In this document: piece by piece, positions 1-13,400 of the stretch
Layout of the letters: each line of letters begins with the position of its first letter
How positions within the stretch are numbered: the first letter of the stretch is position 1
NCBI RefSeq assembly: GCF_013373865.1
Contig: NC_050476.1
Span: 1,844,501-1,908,500, forward strand
Direction of reading: 5' to 3'
Origin: Monomorium pharaonis
Taxonomy: Eukaryota; Arthropoda; Insecta; Hymenoptera; Formicidae
DNA: 64,000 bases
Notes under the pieces: generated by a model
Told to the model about the DNA's origin: nothing
Seen by the model: only the letters and a program-made list of their open reading frames with translations
Databases searched by the model: none
Translations under genes and position numbers: made by a program

Positions 1-120
1 ATTTTTAATATGACTTTTTAAGTTTATTATCCTGTAAAGAAACCACATCTGATTTAATTATGAATATCTATAATATTAAAATAAAATATAGAATTTTAAG
101 AGAGATTTTTTTAAGTAAAT

Positions 121-2250
121 CTAAAATTTATTAGAAATATAGATAAAAGCTAAGATTTGTAAAATTTGATGACACGTTTCTTTTCGAAAATTATATACAA
201 ATAATAAAAGATGAAATAAGTAATATACCCTGTTAATTTGCAAAAATGCACGTATGCTTCTCAGAGCTTGTTGAAATGCTTTCTCAAAGCCAGCGCTACC
301 AGTATCCTATCAATACACAAAATTTACTGATTAACTTTAGAAAAATATATAGTTAGCCTTGTTAAACATGAAGCACTTATACTTTTTGCTGGATATCTTA
401 TACGTTACATACAAAGAGAGGGTCTCTGATGATGACTGTTCCAGCTGGATCGTATTTCCCAAGTAGTTCTATTTTCGCTCGGCTATTATCTGGTCGCATC
501 TCGTACAAATTATGAATAATGTATTCATCCATTCCGAATATCCAGTCGAACTCGTAGAAATCTTTCGTTGCGATCTAGAATTACTTTCAATAATTTCACA
601 CATGTCAAATCTCTGTATCTGTATCTCCATGATTATACACACAAAATGCTTTTGTCCAACAATCATTGCATGTAAAACTACATAGATAAATACAAGAGCA
701 AAGGAACTCTCACTTGTCTCGCAATATGAGAATAATCTGTAATTCCTGCTTTCTGAAGAGTGGATATCGCTCTGGGTTCAGGACCATTGCCTACATGATA
801 TCCTAAAACAGCAGCACTTTCAACCTCCCAGAAATCAGTCAAACCCATCTGTTGCATTTGATCCTGAAACACTGCTTCTGCCATAGGAGAACGGCAACTG
901 TTGCCTGTGCAAAAAAAAACAGTTTAAGATGTTAATTTAAAGTAAAATATTGAAATTCCAGTTTACATCTATTGTCATTGTGAAGTATTCGGAAATCTTG
1001 AAATGGATTCCAAAATTTCATAAATTTATATATGATAGCAGCATGATATTTAACACTTAAAAAATATCTCCAATAGATTTACTGATTTAAAGTAAATAAT
1101 TTATGTAAACATATATGTGCTTTGCTGCCTTTCTATTTCATAATTTCTAATTTTAATACAGAGATTATTTAAAAGTAATATAATTGATTTAACTCTAAAT
1201 GCAATCATTTCAACAGCATTTCATATTATTCTCTAACGTGTGAAAATATTTGATTATATTGACAACTTTTATAAATATGTTAGACATATTCTAACGCTCT
1301 TCTATACTGTTATTTTCATTCTTTATAAGGAGATCCTAAAGTCATCTATTTTATCGATATTTTTTATTTTAAGTAATCTTTTAATTGGCTTTATAAAATC
1401 ACAAAACTCTTTTGCAGAATTAAAGTGCACATCAAAATTTAGGGAAATATAGTCGATTTAATATCAAAAACCAAAAATAATTCATTTTTGGTACGTGGAG
1501 CTGTCACTTGATAACAATTAATATTTGCTATAGTATACAAAATCTACGATATATATGTACAAAATGAAGCCGTATTTCTCTAGGAATGACATATATATAT
1601 GAACAATTCAATTCATCGTGCAATTCAAACTAAGATTAAAAGTCTAGAAAAAAAGATTAGTTTTAATAACTTTTTATAACCGCAAATTCAGATATAGGTT
1701 AGCAGTCTCAAAAACATTGTTTATCTCGGTATAAAATTCAGTTCATATGATTAATATTTAATACATGTACTTTAATTCTGGAAAAGTATTTCTGAATCTT
1801 TAAAAAAAATACATACAAAATCTTGTGATATGCATGAATGATTCTACATTATCGACACTGATTAAGTTTGACGGGCAATTAACTGATGAAATATTATAAG
1901 AAAATATAAGACTGCTACTTTTATTTAGCAGTTTTAATTCGACAAGTTATCTACTTGTTCTGCTACACACGTTTAATTACATAACTTTTAAAAATAGAAA
2001 GCTGCAAATAACCGTATAAACACTAACCTTTTAGAAGTCATCATTAAAAAGTTATTTTATTTTATTACAATTGCAATGTTTAATTATATTTCTTTCTAAA
2101 AAAAAATAGAACTATTGAAACAATGCTTAATTTTTATATCCTATACTTTAAAAAAATTTGAGTTTATATGATTGAAAATAAATATAATTATAAATAATTT
2201 AAAACTACAGTACCTAAACAAACCATAAGGACTCTTCCCTTTTGTGTCAT
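121..2250 (-). CDS. Low-molecular-weight protein tyrosine phosphatase, diverged copy A
   Basis: Cytosolic LMW-PTP (ACP1/primo family), which removes phosphate from phosphotyrosine. Exons on the minus strand: 2250-2214, 904-714, 574-413 and from 306 downward. The joined start MTQKGRVLMVCLG runs into NSCRSPMAEAVF, giving the P-loop C-X5-R (CLGNSCR) with nucleophile Cys and Arg intact. The usual Ile of the loop (NICRS) is Ser here. The general-acid loop reads RDPLF instead of the usual DPYY: the Asp remains, both Tyr are lost. Exon 4 (DTGSAGFEKAFQQALRSIRA...) reaches about 156 residues at a good donor (AGG|GTATAT after 229); without splicing the frame stays open to a TAG at 121-123, giving about 191 residues. 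I cannot decide between these. Copy B lies about 1.3 kb upstream in the same orientation with identical intron phases, so this is a tandem duplication. Intron 1 is long (about 1.3 kb). Confidence 0.85.
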
Positions 2251-2406
2251 TACAAATGATCTTTTTTTTCTATAACTGTTCAATATAATATTAATATTAC
2301 AGTGGTAGAACGTAAGAACTATAAAGCTGTTAAAACGCGTTTCAAAACTGTTTGCAAAAGTCTGAAAATCAATAATATACATAATGTGAATTATATATAT
2401 TTCCTA

Positions 2407-2915
2407 GGTTGCGTTCAGAAACATCACCAGAGTGCCCTCAAGTATCTTTTAATTCTTGTTAATCGAATGTTAAATAAGGAAAACGACCAGTAAGCCTATA
2501 CAAAACAGCTGCGCAACGACAATATAACGATACTGAACTGTTGTTAATTAAGAGTTTACAGAATAGGTCTACTGGAGACATCCTCAGATATTGTTTCTGA
2601 ACGCAATTCTGATAGATTATAGAAGTCATAGGGTGCGACTATCTTCATTATCTATTCATTAATAGTAAAACAATAATAGATTAATGTTGTCATGTTGATA
2701 GCACTAATTTAATAGCATCTTCCCGAACGCGCCCATATATAGTGATGTCATTTGTCACTTGATGATGATATGATAATGTCGTAAGAGCTAAGAGCTTTAA
2801 TATACTTATAAGTGACAAACAAAATATTAATAATATCATTGTGATTTACTTGTTGGGTTGTGATTGTGTTTTACTTGTTGGGTCAATTATTGATAATAAA
2901 ATTTGAAACGCAACC
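2407..2915. mobile_element. MITE-like element(s) with GGTTGCGTTC ends
   Basis: The outer ends are inverted: GGTTGCGTTCAG at 2407 and, on the opposite strand, GGTTGCGTTTC ending at 2915. An inner inverted pair (GTTGCGTTCAGAAACA at 2408 and its reverse complement near 2592-2608) suggests an element of about 200 bp joined to or nested in a larger one. The same terminal sequence occurs in the element at 4695. No coding capacity is seen. It lies in the spacer between the two phosphatase genes. Confidence 0.6.
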
Positions 2916-3259
2916 TTAGACGAAAAAAGATAAGAAAAAAAAGAAGAAAGGAATGAAAAGAAAAAGAAAAATAATAATGAAAGCGAAAATATGACCTTGT
3001 GCACTTCTGAATTGAGTTTTTAATTTCTCTTTTTTAAAATTAAATATAAAAGAAGTGATTAGTTTAGACTACATATTGTAGATCGATATTTGAGGTAATG
3101 AATCTAAACTAAATAATAATTACCATAAAAGAAATCGTATTAATCTTTTACACAGTAATTTTTAAAAATAACATTTATTGTTGTGAAAATAAAATACCTT
3201 GGAAGGAGAAGAAACGCGTATTATTATTAACGATTACAATAAGTGTAATACATGTACAT

Positions 3260-3290
<31 letters not shown>

Positions 3291-3304
3291 ATGTGTGTGT
3301 GTGT
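3260..3304. repeat. (TA)n-(TG)n microsatellite
   Basis: A run of about nine TA units followed by TG units with one A interruption. It lies downstream of phosphatase copy B. Confidence 0.9.
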
Positions 3305-3565
3305 ATAAAATATACATAATACATTTAAAAATTTATTTTTTATTATATATTTATTTTTTACATTATATTTTACCTTACACAAATTATTTTATAATAGTAT
3401 TAACAAATATATATTTCTCTGTATTAGTTGTATAAATATTCTTTGAATATATTTAATTCATAATAAATTCAATGTATAAGATAATTCAATGTACTTCACA
3501 TATATTAATCTAAAACTATATTCTTCTAAAAATGCTAATAAATTTATACTTTAGAGTAGTATGTG

Positions 3566-4479
3566 TTAATTTGAATGTTTGTTAAAAAATGCTGTTATAC
3601 TTGCTAAACATTGTTCATAGACTTTCTGAAATCCTATACTATTGCTATCCTGTAAAATCATGAAAACAATTTAATATATATTTCCATTTTTTCATTTCTA
3701 TAAATACCAAAAAAGATAACATACATAATATGGATCTCGTATTATAATTTTTCCACTTGGATCATAACTTCCTAAAAGTTCTATTTTTGCTCGGCAATTC
3801 TGTGGCTTCTGAATGTTCAAATCTTTAATGTTCTGATGATCCATACCAAATATCCAATCAAATTCATGAAAGTCTGTCTCTATGATCTGTATGTGAATAA
3901 CAACTTTTAAATATAACAAATAATTTACAGTAATATAATAGTTTCAATAATTCTAAATAAATATCAACTAATTTATTTAATTATAGTAAGACTAATCATA
4001 TTTCTTTCTTTCATAAAAAGAATTTAATCATAAAACCATTTAGCATAGAAAAGCTAAGTCAAATATTAGTAAAAAGTTTAATGTTTACTTTTGAAAATCA
4101 CAAAATCTTACTTGGCGTGCTCTATGGGAATAATCAGTGATCCCATTTTCTTTCAGTGTATCTTGGGCTCTATTATCTGGCTCTTTACCTGTATGATATC
4201 CTATAATGCCAGCACTGTCTACCTTCCATTGATCTTGCAAACCTCTCTTATTCACCTCATTTTGAAAAATAGCCTCTGCTATCGGTGAACGACAAATGTT
4301 GCCTATAATGTGAGACATATGTATATAAAACTATTGATTAATAAACTTGTATAAATTAATTTATTATGTTTTTTCTTACATAAAAATATCTTAGCATATA
4401 TTTGTAAAAAATTAAAGTATACAAAATATTTCTTTGTAATACCTAAACAGACCATGAGTACTTTTTTCTCTTTCGACAT
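3566..4479 (-). CDS. Low-molecular-weight protein tyrosine phosphatase, canonical copy B
   Basis: Complete LMW-PTP of 157 residues, the usual family length. Exons on the minus strand: 4479-4443, 4302-4112, 3886-3725 and 3649-3566; all joins keep frame. The start MSKEKKVLMVCLG joins NICRSPIAEAIF, giving the P-loop CLGNICR. The third exon ends in RDPYY, with the general-acid Asp and the two Tyr that are phosphorylation sites in mammalian ACP1. The protein ends in AFFNKHSN. An upstream in-frame TTG is ignored because the ATG at 4479 gives the family start. Copy A downstream shares all four exon phases. Function follows from the family: a cytosolic phosphatase acting on phosphotyrosine. Confidence 0.95.
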
Positions 4480-4694
4480 TTCGATCCAAGATATAGTATG
4501 CTTTTTATCTAATAAAAGATTTTTTTTCAATATATAAATTTGTCATGAACATAACATCAATGTCAAAAGACCTGTTGGTTGAAATATCTAAAAATTTTTG
4601 CACTTAAAACGAGATAAACATATATTGAGAGCGTTGAAAAGAGTGAAAACAAAGATTTTAAGTGCAAAAAGTGCAAGCAACACGACAGATCTAA

Positions 4695-4828
4695 GTTGCG
4701 TTCGGAAACGTCACCCGAGTGCTCTTGGGTATCATTTTATCCTTGTCTTATATTCAACTGTATTCAACAAACAATAATGATAGAATAATACCCGAGAGCA
4801 CTCAGGTGATGTTTCTGGAACACAGCGC
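4695..4828. mobile_element. MITE, about 134 bp, with probable TAA target duplication
   Basis: Imperfect terminal inverted repeats of about 50 bp: the left starts GTTGCGTTCGGAAACGTCAC and the right, reverse-complemented, carries TTCCAGAAACATCACC and GAGTGCTCTCGGGTAT. TAA flanks both ends (4692-4694 and 4829-4831), which would fit a PIF/Harbinger-type 3-bp duplication. It lies upstream of phosphatase copy B and is related to the element at 2407. Confidence 0.75.
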
Positions 4829-5178
4829 TAAAGATTGCACAAATACCCGCTCTAACAGAAAAGTTGCAAGTTTATTGGTTAAAAGCTAAACAATAGCCAA
4901 TAAATTTTCAACTTTTCTGTAAGAACAGAATTTGCGAATACGTTTCTCTTGCGAATAAATTCAAGAATGGAGCCCCAATATTTTATTTTTCACTCACCGT
5001 TCATGAATTAGTCCAGTTTTATTTTGTCCAATCAATTAATTAAACTTTGATATTTTTTTAAATAATAATATTTTTATTTTTACATATTAACATTTAATAT
5101 ATATTTTTATAAATCTATATATTAATATATATATTTTTATTTTTATACATTAATATTTTTGTCTGCAATTCTCAATTC

Positions 5179-5420
5179 TTAAGGCCGGATCTACAATAGG
5201 TGTAGTAAGCCTTAAGCCATAAGAAATTAACCAATTATATTCGATTATTCTTTTCATATTCGATTATAATTGGTCAATTTCTTATGGCATAAGGCTTACT
5301 ACACCTATTGTAGATAACCTAACCATTTGTCGTTAAGCAAAATTAACAAATACAATTGATCAATTCCAATGGAATAATCGGCCAGTTAATTTAACCGTGA
5401 GTTGTGGAACCGGGCCTTAG
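5179..5420. mobile_element. Nested inverted-repeat element
   Basis: An inner hairpin has arms of about 60 bp (5189-5250 and 5253-5315), beginning ATCTACAATAGGTGTAGTAA and nearly identical on the opposite strand. Outer short inverted ends (TTAAGGCCGG near 5179 and CCGGGCCTTA near 5411-5420) suggest that it is nested in, or is part of, a larger element. No open frame. Confidence 0.65.
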
Positions 5421-5557
5421 GCCTATTTCTACCAACGTAGATTAACTTTAATCTTGAATTAAGTTACTCTTTATCTCTTTCTAATTTTTGGAACTAGAAT
5501 GAGATAACAAGTAAATTAAACCAAGATTAAAATTAATCTACGTTGGTAGAAATAGGC
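5421..5557. mobile_element. MITE, 137 bp, abutting the RpS27 promoter
   Basis: The ends carry a perfect 25-bp inverted repeat starting GCCTATTTCTACCAACGTAG, with weaker pairing further in. It directly follows the nested element at 5179-5420 and ends only about 75 bp before the proposed RpS27 transcription start. Confidence 0.8.
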
Positions 5558-5625
5558 TTTAGTGGAGGACAGTTGGCAGCGCTGAGAAACTTCTGGGGTT
5601 TTAAATGTTTTGCGTCGGGACGGAT

Positions 5626-5640
5626 CATGTTCCTTTCCGT
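5626..5640 (+). promoter_or_regulatory. TOP-like start region of the RpS27 transcript
   Basis: The stretch TGTTCCTTTCCGTG just before the inferred first exon holds a C followed by a pyrimidine run. This fits the 5'-terminal oligopyrimidine tract that puts ribosomal protein mRNAs under TOR/LARP1 translational control. The exact start nucleotide is inferred. Confidence 0.5.
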
Positions 5641-6284
5641 GCGTAACGTTATCCTGTAAACACGTGGTTACGGTCGTAATTATTAAATTTGAGGCGAAAT
5701 ACTCTGCGAATCATGTAAGTATCTGCGCTGTTCTGTTCGCTGTCGCGCAGATCTCATTTTTTCGCATTTTTTACGATCCCGGTCGATCCGGCAGCCGGTT
5801 ATTCGCGCGCATATCGCAAGCGGCATGCTTGCTGCATTTCTGTCCGTCGCCCATTACACATTGGGCAAATATTGAATGATAACTGTTAATTAACGTTTTC
5901 GATTGCCATATTCATGTCGGGTGAGCATCCGACGAATAAATCGCGTCCACGTTATTCATATTTTTTTCTCCTTTGTGCGATCTTAATGTTACTGATATTG
6001 TACAAGATTGCACAATGTTATGTATACATCCTTGCTCGATCTAATGGAAGAAATTTTTATTGAATCTGTTCACGATGCTGGAAATTACTCCGAGATATTA
6101 AATAACGAAGATGATAAATCACGTTTAAACAATACAGTCAATTAACTGATACAATTCGTTGGTTCTGTTTTTGTCTGAAATCTTGGAACAATTTTTAAAC
6201 ATTGCGAACACAAAGCTTTAAAAAACAAAAAATTCATGTATTTTATAACCGCAAGTTTCTGACGACTAAATTTGTTTTTGCAGA

Positions 6285-6542
6285 ATGCCACTGGCCAGAG
6301 ATTTCCTTCATCCGAGCCCTATTGAGGAAAAGAGGAAACATAAGCTGAAGAGGCTTGTACAGAAACCGAACAGTTACTTTATGGATGTCAAGTGTCCTGG
6401 GTGTTATGCCATCAAAACTATTTTCTCACACGCCCAGAGGCCAGTTGAATGCGATGGATGCCGCACGATACTTTGCACACCGACAGGTGGCAAAGCACGA
6501 TTAACTGAAGGCTGTTCTTTTAGAAGAAAGGTCCAGTGTTAA
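6285..6542 (+). CDS. RpS27: 40S ribosomal protein S27 (eS27)
   Basis: Small-subunit ribosomal protein of 85 residues, complete in one coding exon. It begins MPLARDFLHPSP and ends TEGCSFRRKVQC. The zinc-binding C4 motif is visible: CPGC, 14 residues, then CDGC. The ATG is two bases into the exon after a polypyrimidine-CAG acceptor (6281-6283). A non-coding first exon is inferred from about 5633 to 5714, ending at AT|GTAAGT; intron 5715-6283. In many animals the start codon lies at the end of exon 1; here it is in exon 2. A polyadenylation signal AATAAA lies at 6586-6591, 44 bases past the stop. Next to it the beta-adaptin gene ends convergently. Confidence 0.97.
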   Translation: MPLARDFLHPSPIEEKRKHKLKRLVQKPNSYFMDVKCPGCYAIKTIFSHAQRPVECDGCRTILCTPTGGKARLTEGCSFRRKVQC

Positions 6543-6591
6543 TTTTAAGCAATATGTATTTGATGCTTACTCTTTATATTCGATAAATAAA

Positions 6592-7421
6592 CACAATCAC
6601 AATATGTAATATAACTTTATTTCATTGCAAAACCTACCTGTGTAATATACAGATTACATTATACATGCATTAGTAAATGTAGATTAGTAAAAACTTAAAA
6701 ATTTTTTGTTGCCTTATGTCAACCACGATTATTTTCAGTTCTTTAATATTAATAAACTTTTCAATAAAATTATTTGAGAGTAAAAAGAAATTGTAAAAGT
6801 ATTTCTCATTTACATTTTTTTTTAAATATAAATCTATAGGTAGACATTTTTGGAAGTCGTACTTAAAATTTTAACTATCTAATTTTAAATTGTCTTCTAA
6901 CTAAATTTAAAATGTATTTTAAAATATATTTAACAGAAACTTTTAAAGTTTTAATTTTATTTCATAAAATTTTATATAAAATAATTGAAATTAAGAACAT
7001 TTAACATATTCTATAAAGTTTTTATCACAAACGTTTCATAAAATAAACAAAAACTATAATTTTTGTACTCCAAACCATTACATTTAGTGGTTAATACAAA
7101 TTTCATGTTAATTTAAATGTATATAAGACATGTAGATATAATGTGCTATATCTCTTATGTACAAATTATAAGAAATGCACAAATAAAGGTATATATATGA
7201 TCATAAATCTTTATTTCCATACACGCCTGTGATCATTTTTTAATAATAAATTCGACAATTTGTAACAGAGATTCCTGTAGTACTGTTTCAATGATGCTCT
7301 CAAGTTTCATGCGGATGTACATAGATAGCTCCTATAAATAAGCTGCTGCACGTTCACATTTATGTCTTTTATAATTCACATCTTATAGCAATATCCTAAT
7401 CAACCAAAAAAAGGAGAAAAC
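6592..7421. other. Convergent spacer, 3' ends of RpS27 and beta-adaptin
   Basis: AT-rich spacer of about 830 bp between two convergent genes. A minus-strand AATAAA (7210-7215) is a plausible polyadenylation signal for beta-adaptin, about 210 bases past its stop. I see no gene or ordered repeat in it. Confidence 0.6.
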
Positions 7422-10400
7422 TTAAGAATGTAAAATCGCATTGTATGCTTGGAATACTCCAGAAGCGACTTCTACAGATCGAGATTTCAGGGATAACTGC
7501 AACAAGAAAACGATTATAAGATTGATAATAAAATAAAATTTGAAAAGTAAATGTATATAAAATGTACATAAATGTACATATATATATGTATATAAACAAT
7601 ATTCATGCAATTGTCTTTATGATTAGTGGCTGTTAAAAAATATATATTCCAAATTTTTTAACGAACTCAAGATAAAATTATATTAATCTAAGAACTAAAC
7701 ACAATATTTTTCTAAATTCTAAATAAATGCTGATTTCTGAGAAAATTGCATTGGAAAAATATAAATGTAATACTTTGTATTAAACATACCGTAACATCGG
7801 GATTGCCTGGTTGGATTTTTAATTCATTCAATACCCAGACATTGTTTGTCAACTTGAGAGACTGATAAAGCATATCCTGTCCCTCCACATTCCTTTTAGC
7901 AATTGTGAAGACGTTATTCTGTTGCATTCTTTGCACCACTTGATCCGCGGTCAACATTACTCCGTTTAACGTATACTGTACCTACAAACGAAATGTGTTT
8001 CTTGAACACTTATCGATTTTCTATAAACTTACCATCTATATTAGCATAGAAAAGTAAACAAATGATACCTCATTTTGTGCAGGTATATCTTTCCAAGTGG
8101 AAAGAAACACTCTTTTATCCAATTGTCCATCTTCTGTGAAGTATACATTCATAGGTACGAGACAGGCGAAGTAGAAAACGTCAATGTTATTCTTGATAGC
8201 AACTTGAAGGTTATTCAGAGGCTCCATTCGTTGTACCGCGCCCGAGGTGGAAAGTATAATACTCGTTTCTATACTCGATCCGGGACTTAGAGGAGCCGGC
8301 ACTTGTAACGGGGCCGCTGGTGTTAATCCAAAACTATTTTTGTTGAGCTGTATCGCGAATCCTCCCATAGGTTGCATCGCCTTGTTAGTGAAAGTCATGT
8401 CCATACTGACTTGTCCATTCCTACGACATATTTTGCACATATCATTCACAATCAAGAGGATGTATTTCAAATGTTTTCTACATTCGTTAATAAACATATA
8501 TATTATTCTATATTATTACTTTCTCGAAAATGTGCCCCAGATATCAAAACCTTTGCCTTTTTCGGCTGGTAGCCAGTTAACTTTGGGAGCTGTGTAAGAT
8601 GTGGGACCTTGGCTGAAGCCGAATATATCACCAAGTAGACCTGTTGTGCTCTGGGAAACAGCTGATGGCGCAGTCGTGCTGTCGTTCAGGATTCCATCGA
8701 TGCCACCACCTAGAAGATCCAATCCTAGTCCTGAGGACTGTGGTGCAGGCGCTGGTTGGACCATCGTCGGTCCACCTGAAAAGAAGTGGAAATAGGATAA
8801 GTAGAATAATTATACTTTTTTTATTTACAAGAATTGTAGAAAAATAAGAAATGATATGCTTGCAATTTTTTTAAATTGGACATTTGCATATTAGATTTTT
8901 CTATTATGCATTTTTTCTAATTTTAAATTTACTTTTAATTTTATTTATTTTTAAAGAATTTGCTCACCAATGTCCATGCTCAGAAGGTCGCCGATTAGAG
9001 AGTCCTGAGCGGGTATAACTTGCGCATGGGATTGTGTAGTTGTGCGACTAGAGTCCTCATTCGAGTTGCTTCTAGCGGGTAACGACTTCCTAGCACCAGC
9101 TGCTCTGCCTTCTACGAACGCTGTGGGAGGTTTGTGGTAAACGGATGCTAGGCTCGAGATATGGCAAATCAATTCGTCCAACAAGGTCGGTTCCAGCAGA
9201 TCTGTTTCTTCTGAAATCAATGGCTTTTCCGCGAGCACTACCTCCTTAGCCGCTGCCGGATCAGTGCTGAGCAGTCGCCAGTAGATAAAACCACGGTCTC
9301 GTAGATCGGGATTGTCGGAATCTTGTGTGGCTAGACTGAGCACTTGCTGAACTAATTCCTGCGTGTCTGTGGGTCTCTTAAGGAACAGTTTGACAATCGC
9401 TGTGAGTAACTGCAGTTGCACCTGTGTATTCTCGTCGTGGAATCCCTCTAGGAAGCTCTCCAGCAATTCATCAGCGTTATCGATTCGCTCTGCATATTCT
9501 CCGATAATCCATATCATGGACGCACGCGCCTCAGGCTCATCGAGCGTATCCAAATTCTCGCACAGAGTCGAAATTATACTTTCATACTTGTTAGGATACT
9601 TGCGGAAGATGTCTTTTATTACCACAATCGCTTCTTGAACAACGTAATTAACCTGAGAAAAATTAAAGATATAAATTATTCATCTTGAAATATTAAATTT
9701 TAATATATAATATTTTGAAAAATATAAAACTACATTAAAGATCTACTTCAAAATTTGATATTTTAAGATATATCTTAAAATCTCTAGAATCACAGGGTTC
9801 TATTTTATCGACATGAATCCTTCCGACTCCAAATATCTTACAATATCTTTACTTAATTTACCTTGGTTTGTATCAGGTCTAGTAACGTGGAGACACAACG
9901 TTCTGCTGATGGTTCGACTTTTATAGCACAGCGACCGATGGCCCGTACAGCCTTCCTCACGAAGTCCACGTCGACCTCGGTAGCATACTCTTTCAGCTCC
10001 GACAGGACCTGCGCGATGTTGGCTTGTGACGCTAAACGAATCATAATGTCCAGCTTCTCCAATTTCACGTAAATAGGATCGTTGTATTTGACGAAGAACA
10101 CTTTCATCTCATGTTTTAAAATGTCCGGCCGCTTTTGCACGATGAGATTAATGTTTCTCAATGCAACGTACTGCACTTCTGGTTCGGAGCTCAATAGTGT
10201 GACAAGAGGAGGCGCCAATTTTTTTGTAAGTGTGCCAACGAAATCCGACTCGGACTGTAGCATCTCCATTAATTTCATTAATACCTAAAATGTCAAAATA
10301 AATTGATTACTGATACGTAAAACGCCAATTAATATAAAATTGTCCCTATATAGTTAGCAAAGACTCGACAATAAATTTAAAGAATCCAAAAGAAGAAATT

Positions 10401-13400
10401 AACGAGTTTATTCTTATTAGTTCTTATATTTTGGTAATACTGAAATTTAGAATATAGAAATTTCGATAAATTGTAACAAGATAGAGCTAGTCACGTTATT
10501 TATCTGCACTTACCTTGACAGCAGAAAGCACGACTGCGGCGTTAGCGTGCGCTAAACGTGGAGTAATTCGTTCACAAATGCTCTGCGCCTCGCGATCGTC
10601 TTTGGGCGAGTAATTTGCCAGTGAATCCAAGATAAAGACTTGGCCCCATTCTGTACATTCGTTGAGCGCTGTCAGTAGCTTGTTTATGGTCTGCGCGTTC
10701 ATTTCTACTAACGGCTGACCACTCGGACTGGCCTCATTGATCTCTGATAAAGCAGCCACCGCATTTGCAACAACCTAATAACATTCGATATACATTATCT
10801 ACAGTATTGTCATCTACAAGTAATGATAAATTGTAATCTTTTTTATACAATATTAATTTCTTTTTCTCTGTTATTACTTTTTATTAAATATCTCTAAAAG
10901 ATTTTATTGTATTTTTTAAGTTATCAGACTCTGAAATGAGCAAAGAGAAAGTTTACATACCATCGGATTGCTGTCAGACAGCAGATCCTTCAACTGATCC
11001 AAGAATCCCTGGTCCTCTACTAAGGCCGCGTTAATGTCATAAAGTTTGGCGACGCACACAGCTGCGGTCTTGCGCACATACGGGTCCTCGTCCTTCAGGC
11101 ACTTACGCAGCGGCTCGCACAGATACTCGGTTATCTTGTCGACGCGTATACAGCCCATCGTGCGAACTGCCAACGCACGAATCAGCGGATTTGGATCCTC
11201 ACAGTCCTGCGCAAAAATCGGGCAAGCCAGGGATTCAAGTCTAGTCACAGTAGTGGCTATCTATCTCAACCCATAAACTTTAACAAAATAGAAAATAGTA
11301 TTGGTACCTTTGTCATCGGAGATGTCGCTAGCTCCTTTTGCGTGTCAGAACGAAAAAGGTCAAATTGGTCACCGTCACCATTTTTTATTAATAATTGTTA
11401 AATACTATACTTATCAATCATTTAAAGTAGTATGTGATTCGAGAACTGGTCATTTTTTAAAGAGCACGAGGTATCATTCTTCGTTAGTTTTTTCTTTCTT
11501 TCTTTTTTTCTTTCTTTAACATTGTGGCATAATTTATTTGCAAATGAAGATTAAGAATTGTTACATCAATATTAGCACCATGCAAATAGAAATAACTTAA
11601 CAGTATGTATTAACAGCATATATATTATATATATTATATGTACACACGCACACACACACACGCACACACGCGCGCGTTGTGTGTGTAATCTACATATTAA
11701 TATATATATAGAAAAGTATATTTACAAATATATTTATATTAATCGTATTATGAAATATTATTTGTAACATGAATTACATTCACACATTGAAATTTTGAAT
11801 ATGGTACAAGTTGCGTGCAATCAGTAAATATCACTTTATACAAGCACCAATTGGTAATGCATAAATTTGTATAAAATAAACATTTAAGGAATTACATTTT
11901 CATGCTGCTGCACATTAGTAATTCATGAGTAAAAAATTAACGTTCGGATCTATCATTCCTTGATTCAAGATCGCAAAACTGCAATGTAAAAACCAATTTA
12001 ATATATGTATTTACATCGTAAACAAACAGCGTTGTAAAAAATGTACAATTTGCTTCAAGCGCTTCGTATATAAATAAAAAATTGTGATTTCTCGAAAAAA
12101 AGTTACATGCTCAATTCCGGAAAAAAACAACACATATATATCAGTGCATTAGCGTGAAAAGAATAATGAGATCTTAAATTACTCTGTTCAATTTAAATTA
12201 ACTGATTACATATTACGAATGTACATAGATTAATATAATGGTCTGCTTAACGAAGAACATTCTGGAATTTGATTCTATAACAAAAAGATGGAAAAAGCTC
12301 ATTATATTGCGTTATCCACTATTCACAAAAATAACAGCCTGTTATTAAAAAATGCAAGTATTGGAACAACCAAAATCCAGACCCGTGCCCTTTGAAAAAT
12401 AAGCAATTCCAGTCGTAACGAACGAAAAAGTTACATTCCGTCCCATAATATGCAGACAGCTCTGTGCAAATTGTAATTTGCAAAGCACAGTCTGTAATAT
12501 ACAGTGCGAGGCACGCTGTAAAATGTATAGCACAACGAGGATGATATCCGATAAGGGAGATTATATTTACAATCCCAATCGGATTGTTATCAGGAATACA
12601 ATAATTTTCTCTAGTTTGCTTCTCATTATGGACTCTGAACATCATCCAAGTGTCATTAAGAAATATATGTAAAGGATAAAGTGCGTTTTATATATATGTA
12701 TATATATGTATATATAGGTATAAATAAAATTGTGATAACGAATTGAATAATGAGTTTCTAAGCTACGTTACCTTAACAAACGTATTGACTGCCATGATGG
12801 CCATGTCTGGTTGGCTCTTGGCATAGTTCATCAGATACAGGTAAACCAGCTTTTTCAACTCCAAATTGTCGGTCTGCATGCAGTTTACCACGTCGGGAAA
12901 CAGTGCAGATACATCTTTTCCTACTGTCATGGAAGCAATGACCTGGACAGACAGGGCAACAATACATTTATATCATTAAACAGTGTAACATAGGTGACGA
13001 TATAAATGTAACATTCTTTACAAATACAGATCTATTATTTTCATTTATTGTCAGAGCCAATTAATCTAATTCTTCATATTTTTTAAAAAGAGACATTTAA
13101 CTTAAGTGCTATACATGACTATATTATATATTATTTATAATTCACATGTAATTTTTATTTCATACTAGTTGTATACTTTATTAGTGTAAAAAGCACAGTG
13201 ATGCAATCATAGACAAGTACAACTTGCTAGACTACATGCTGATGCATTACTGTCTTAGTTCATCTTTTAAAATTAAAATATTGTACCAGAATCATGTTTC
13301 TCACCATGTACAAATATATATATATATATATAACATATTCTTAAAATTAAAGGGATATTCTAATATAGAGTGCAAAAAAGTTTGTCCATTTTTCAGAATT

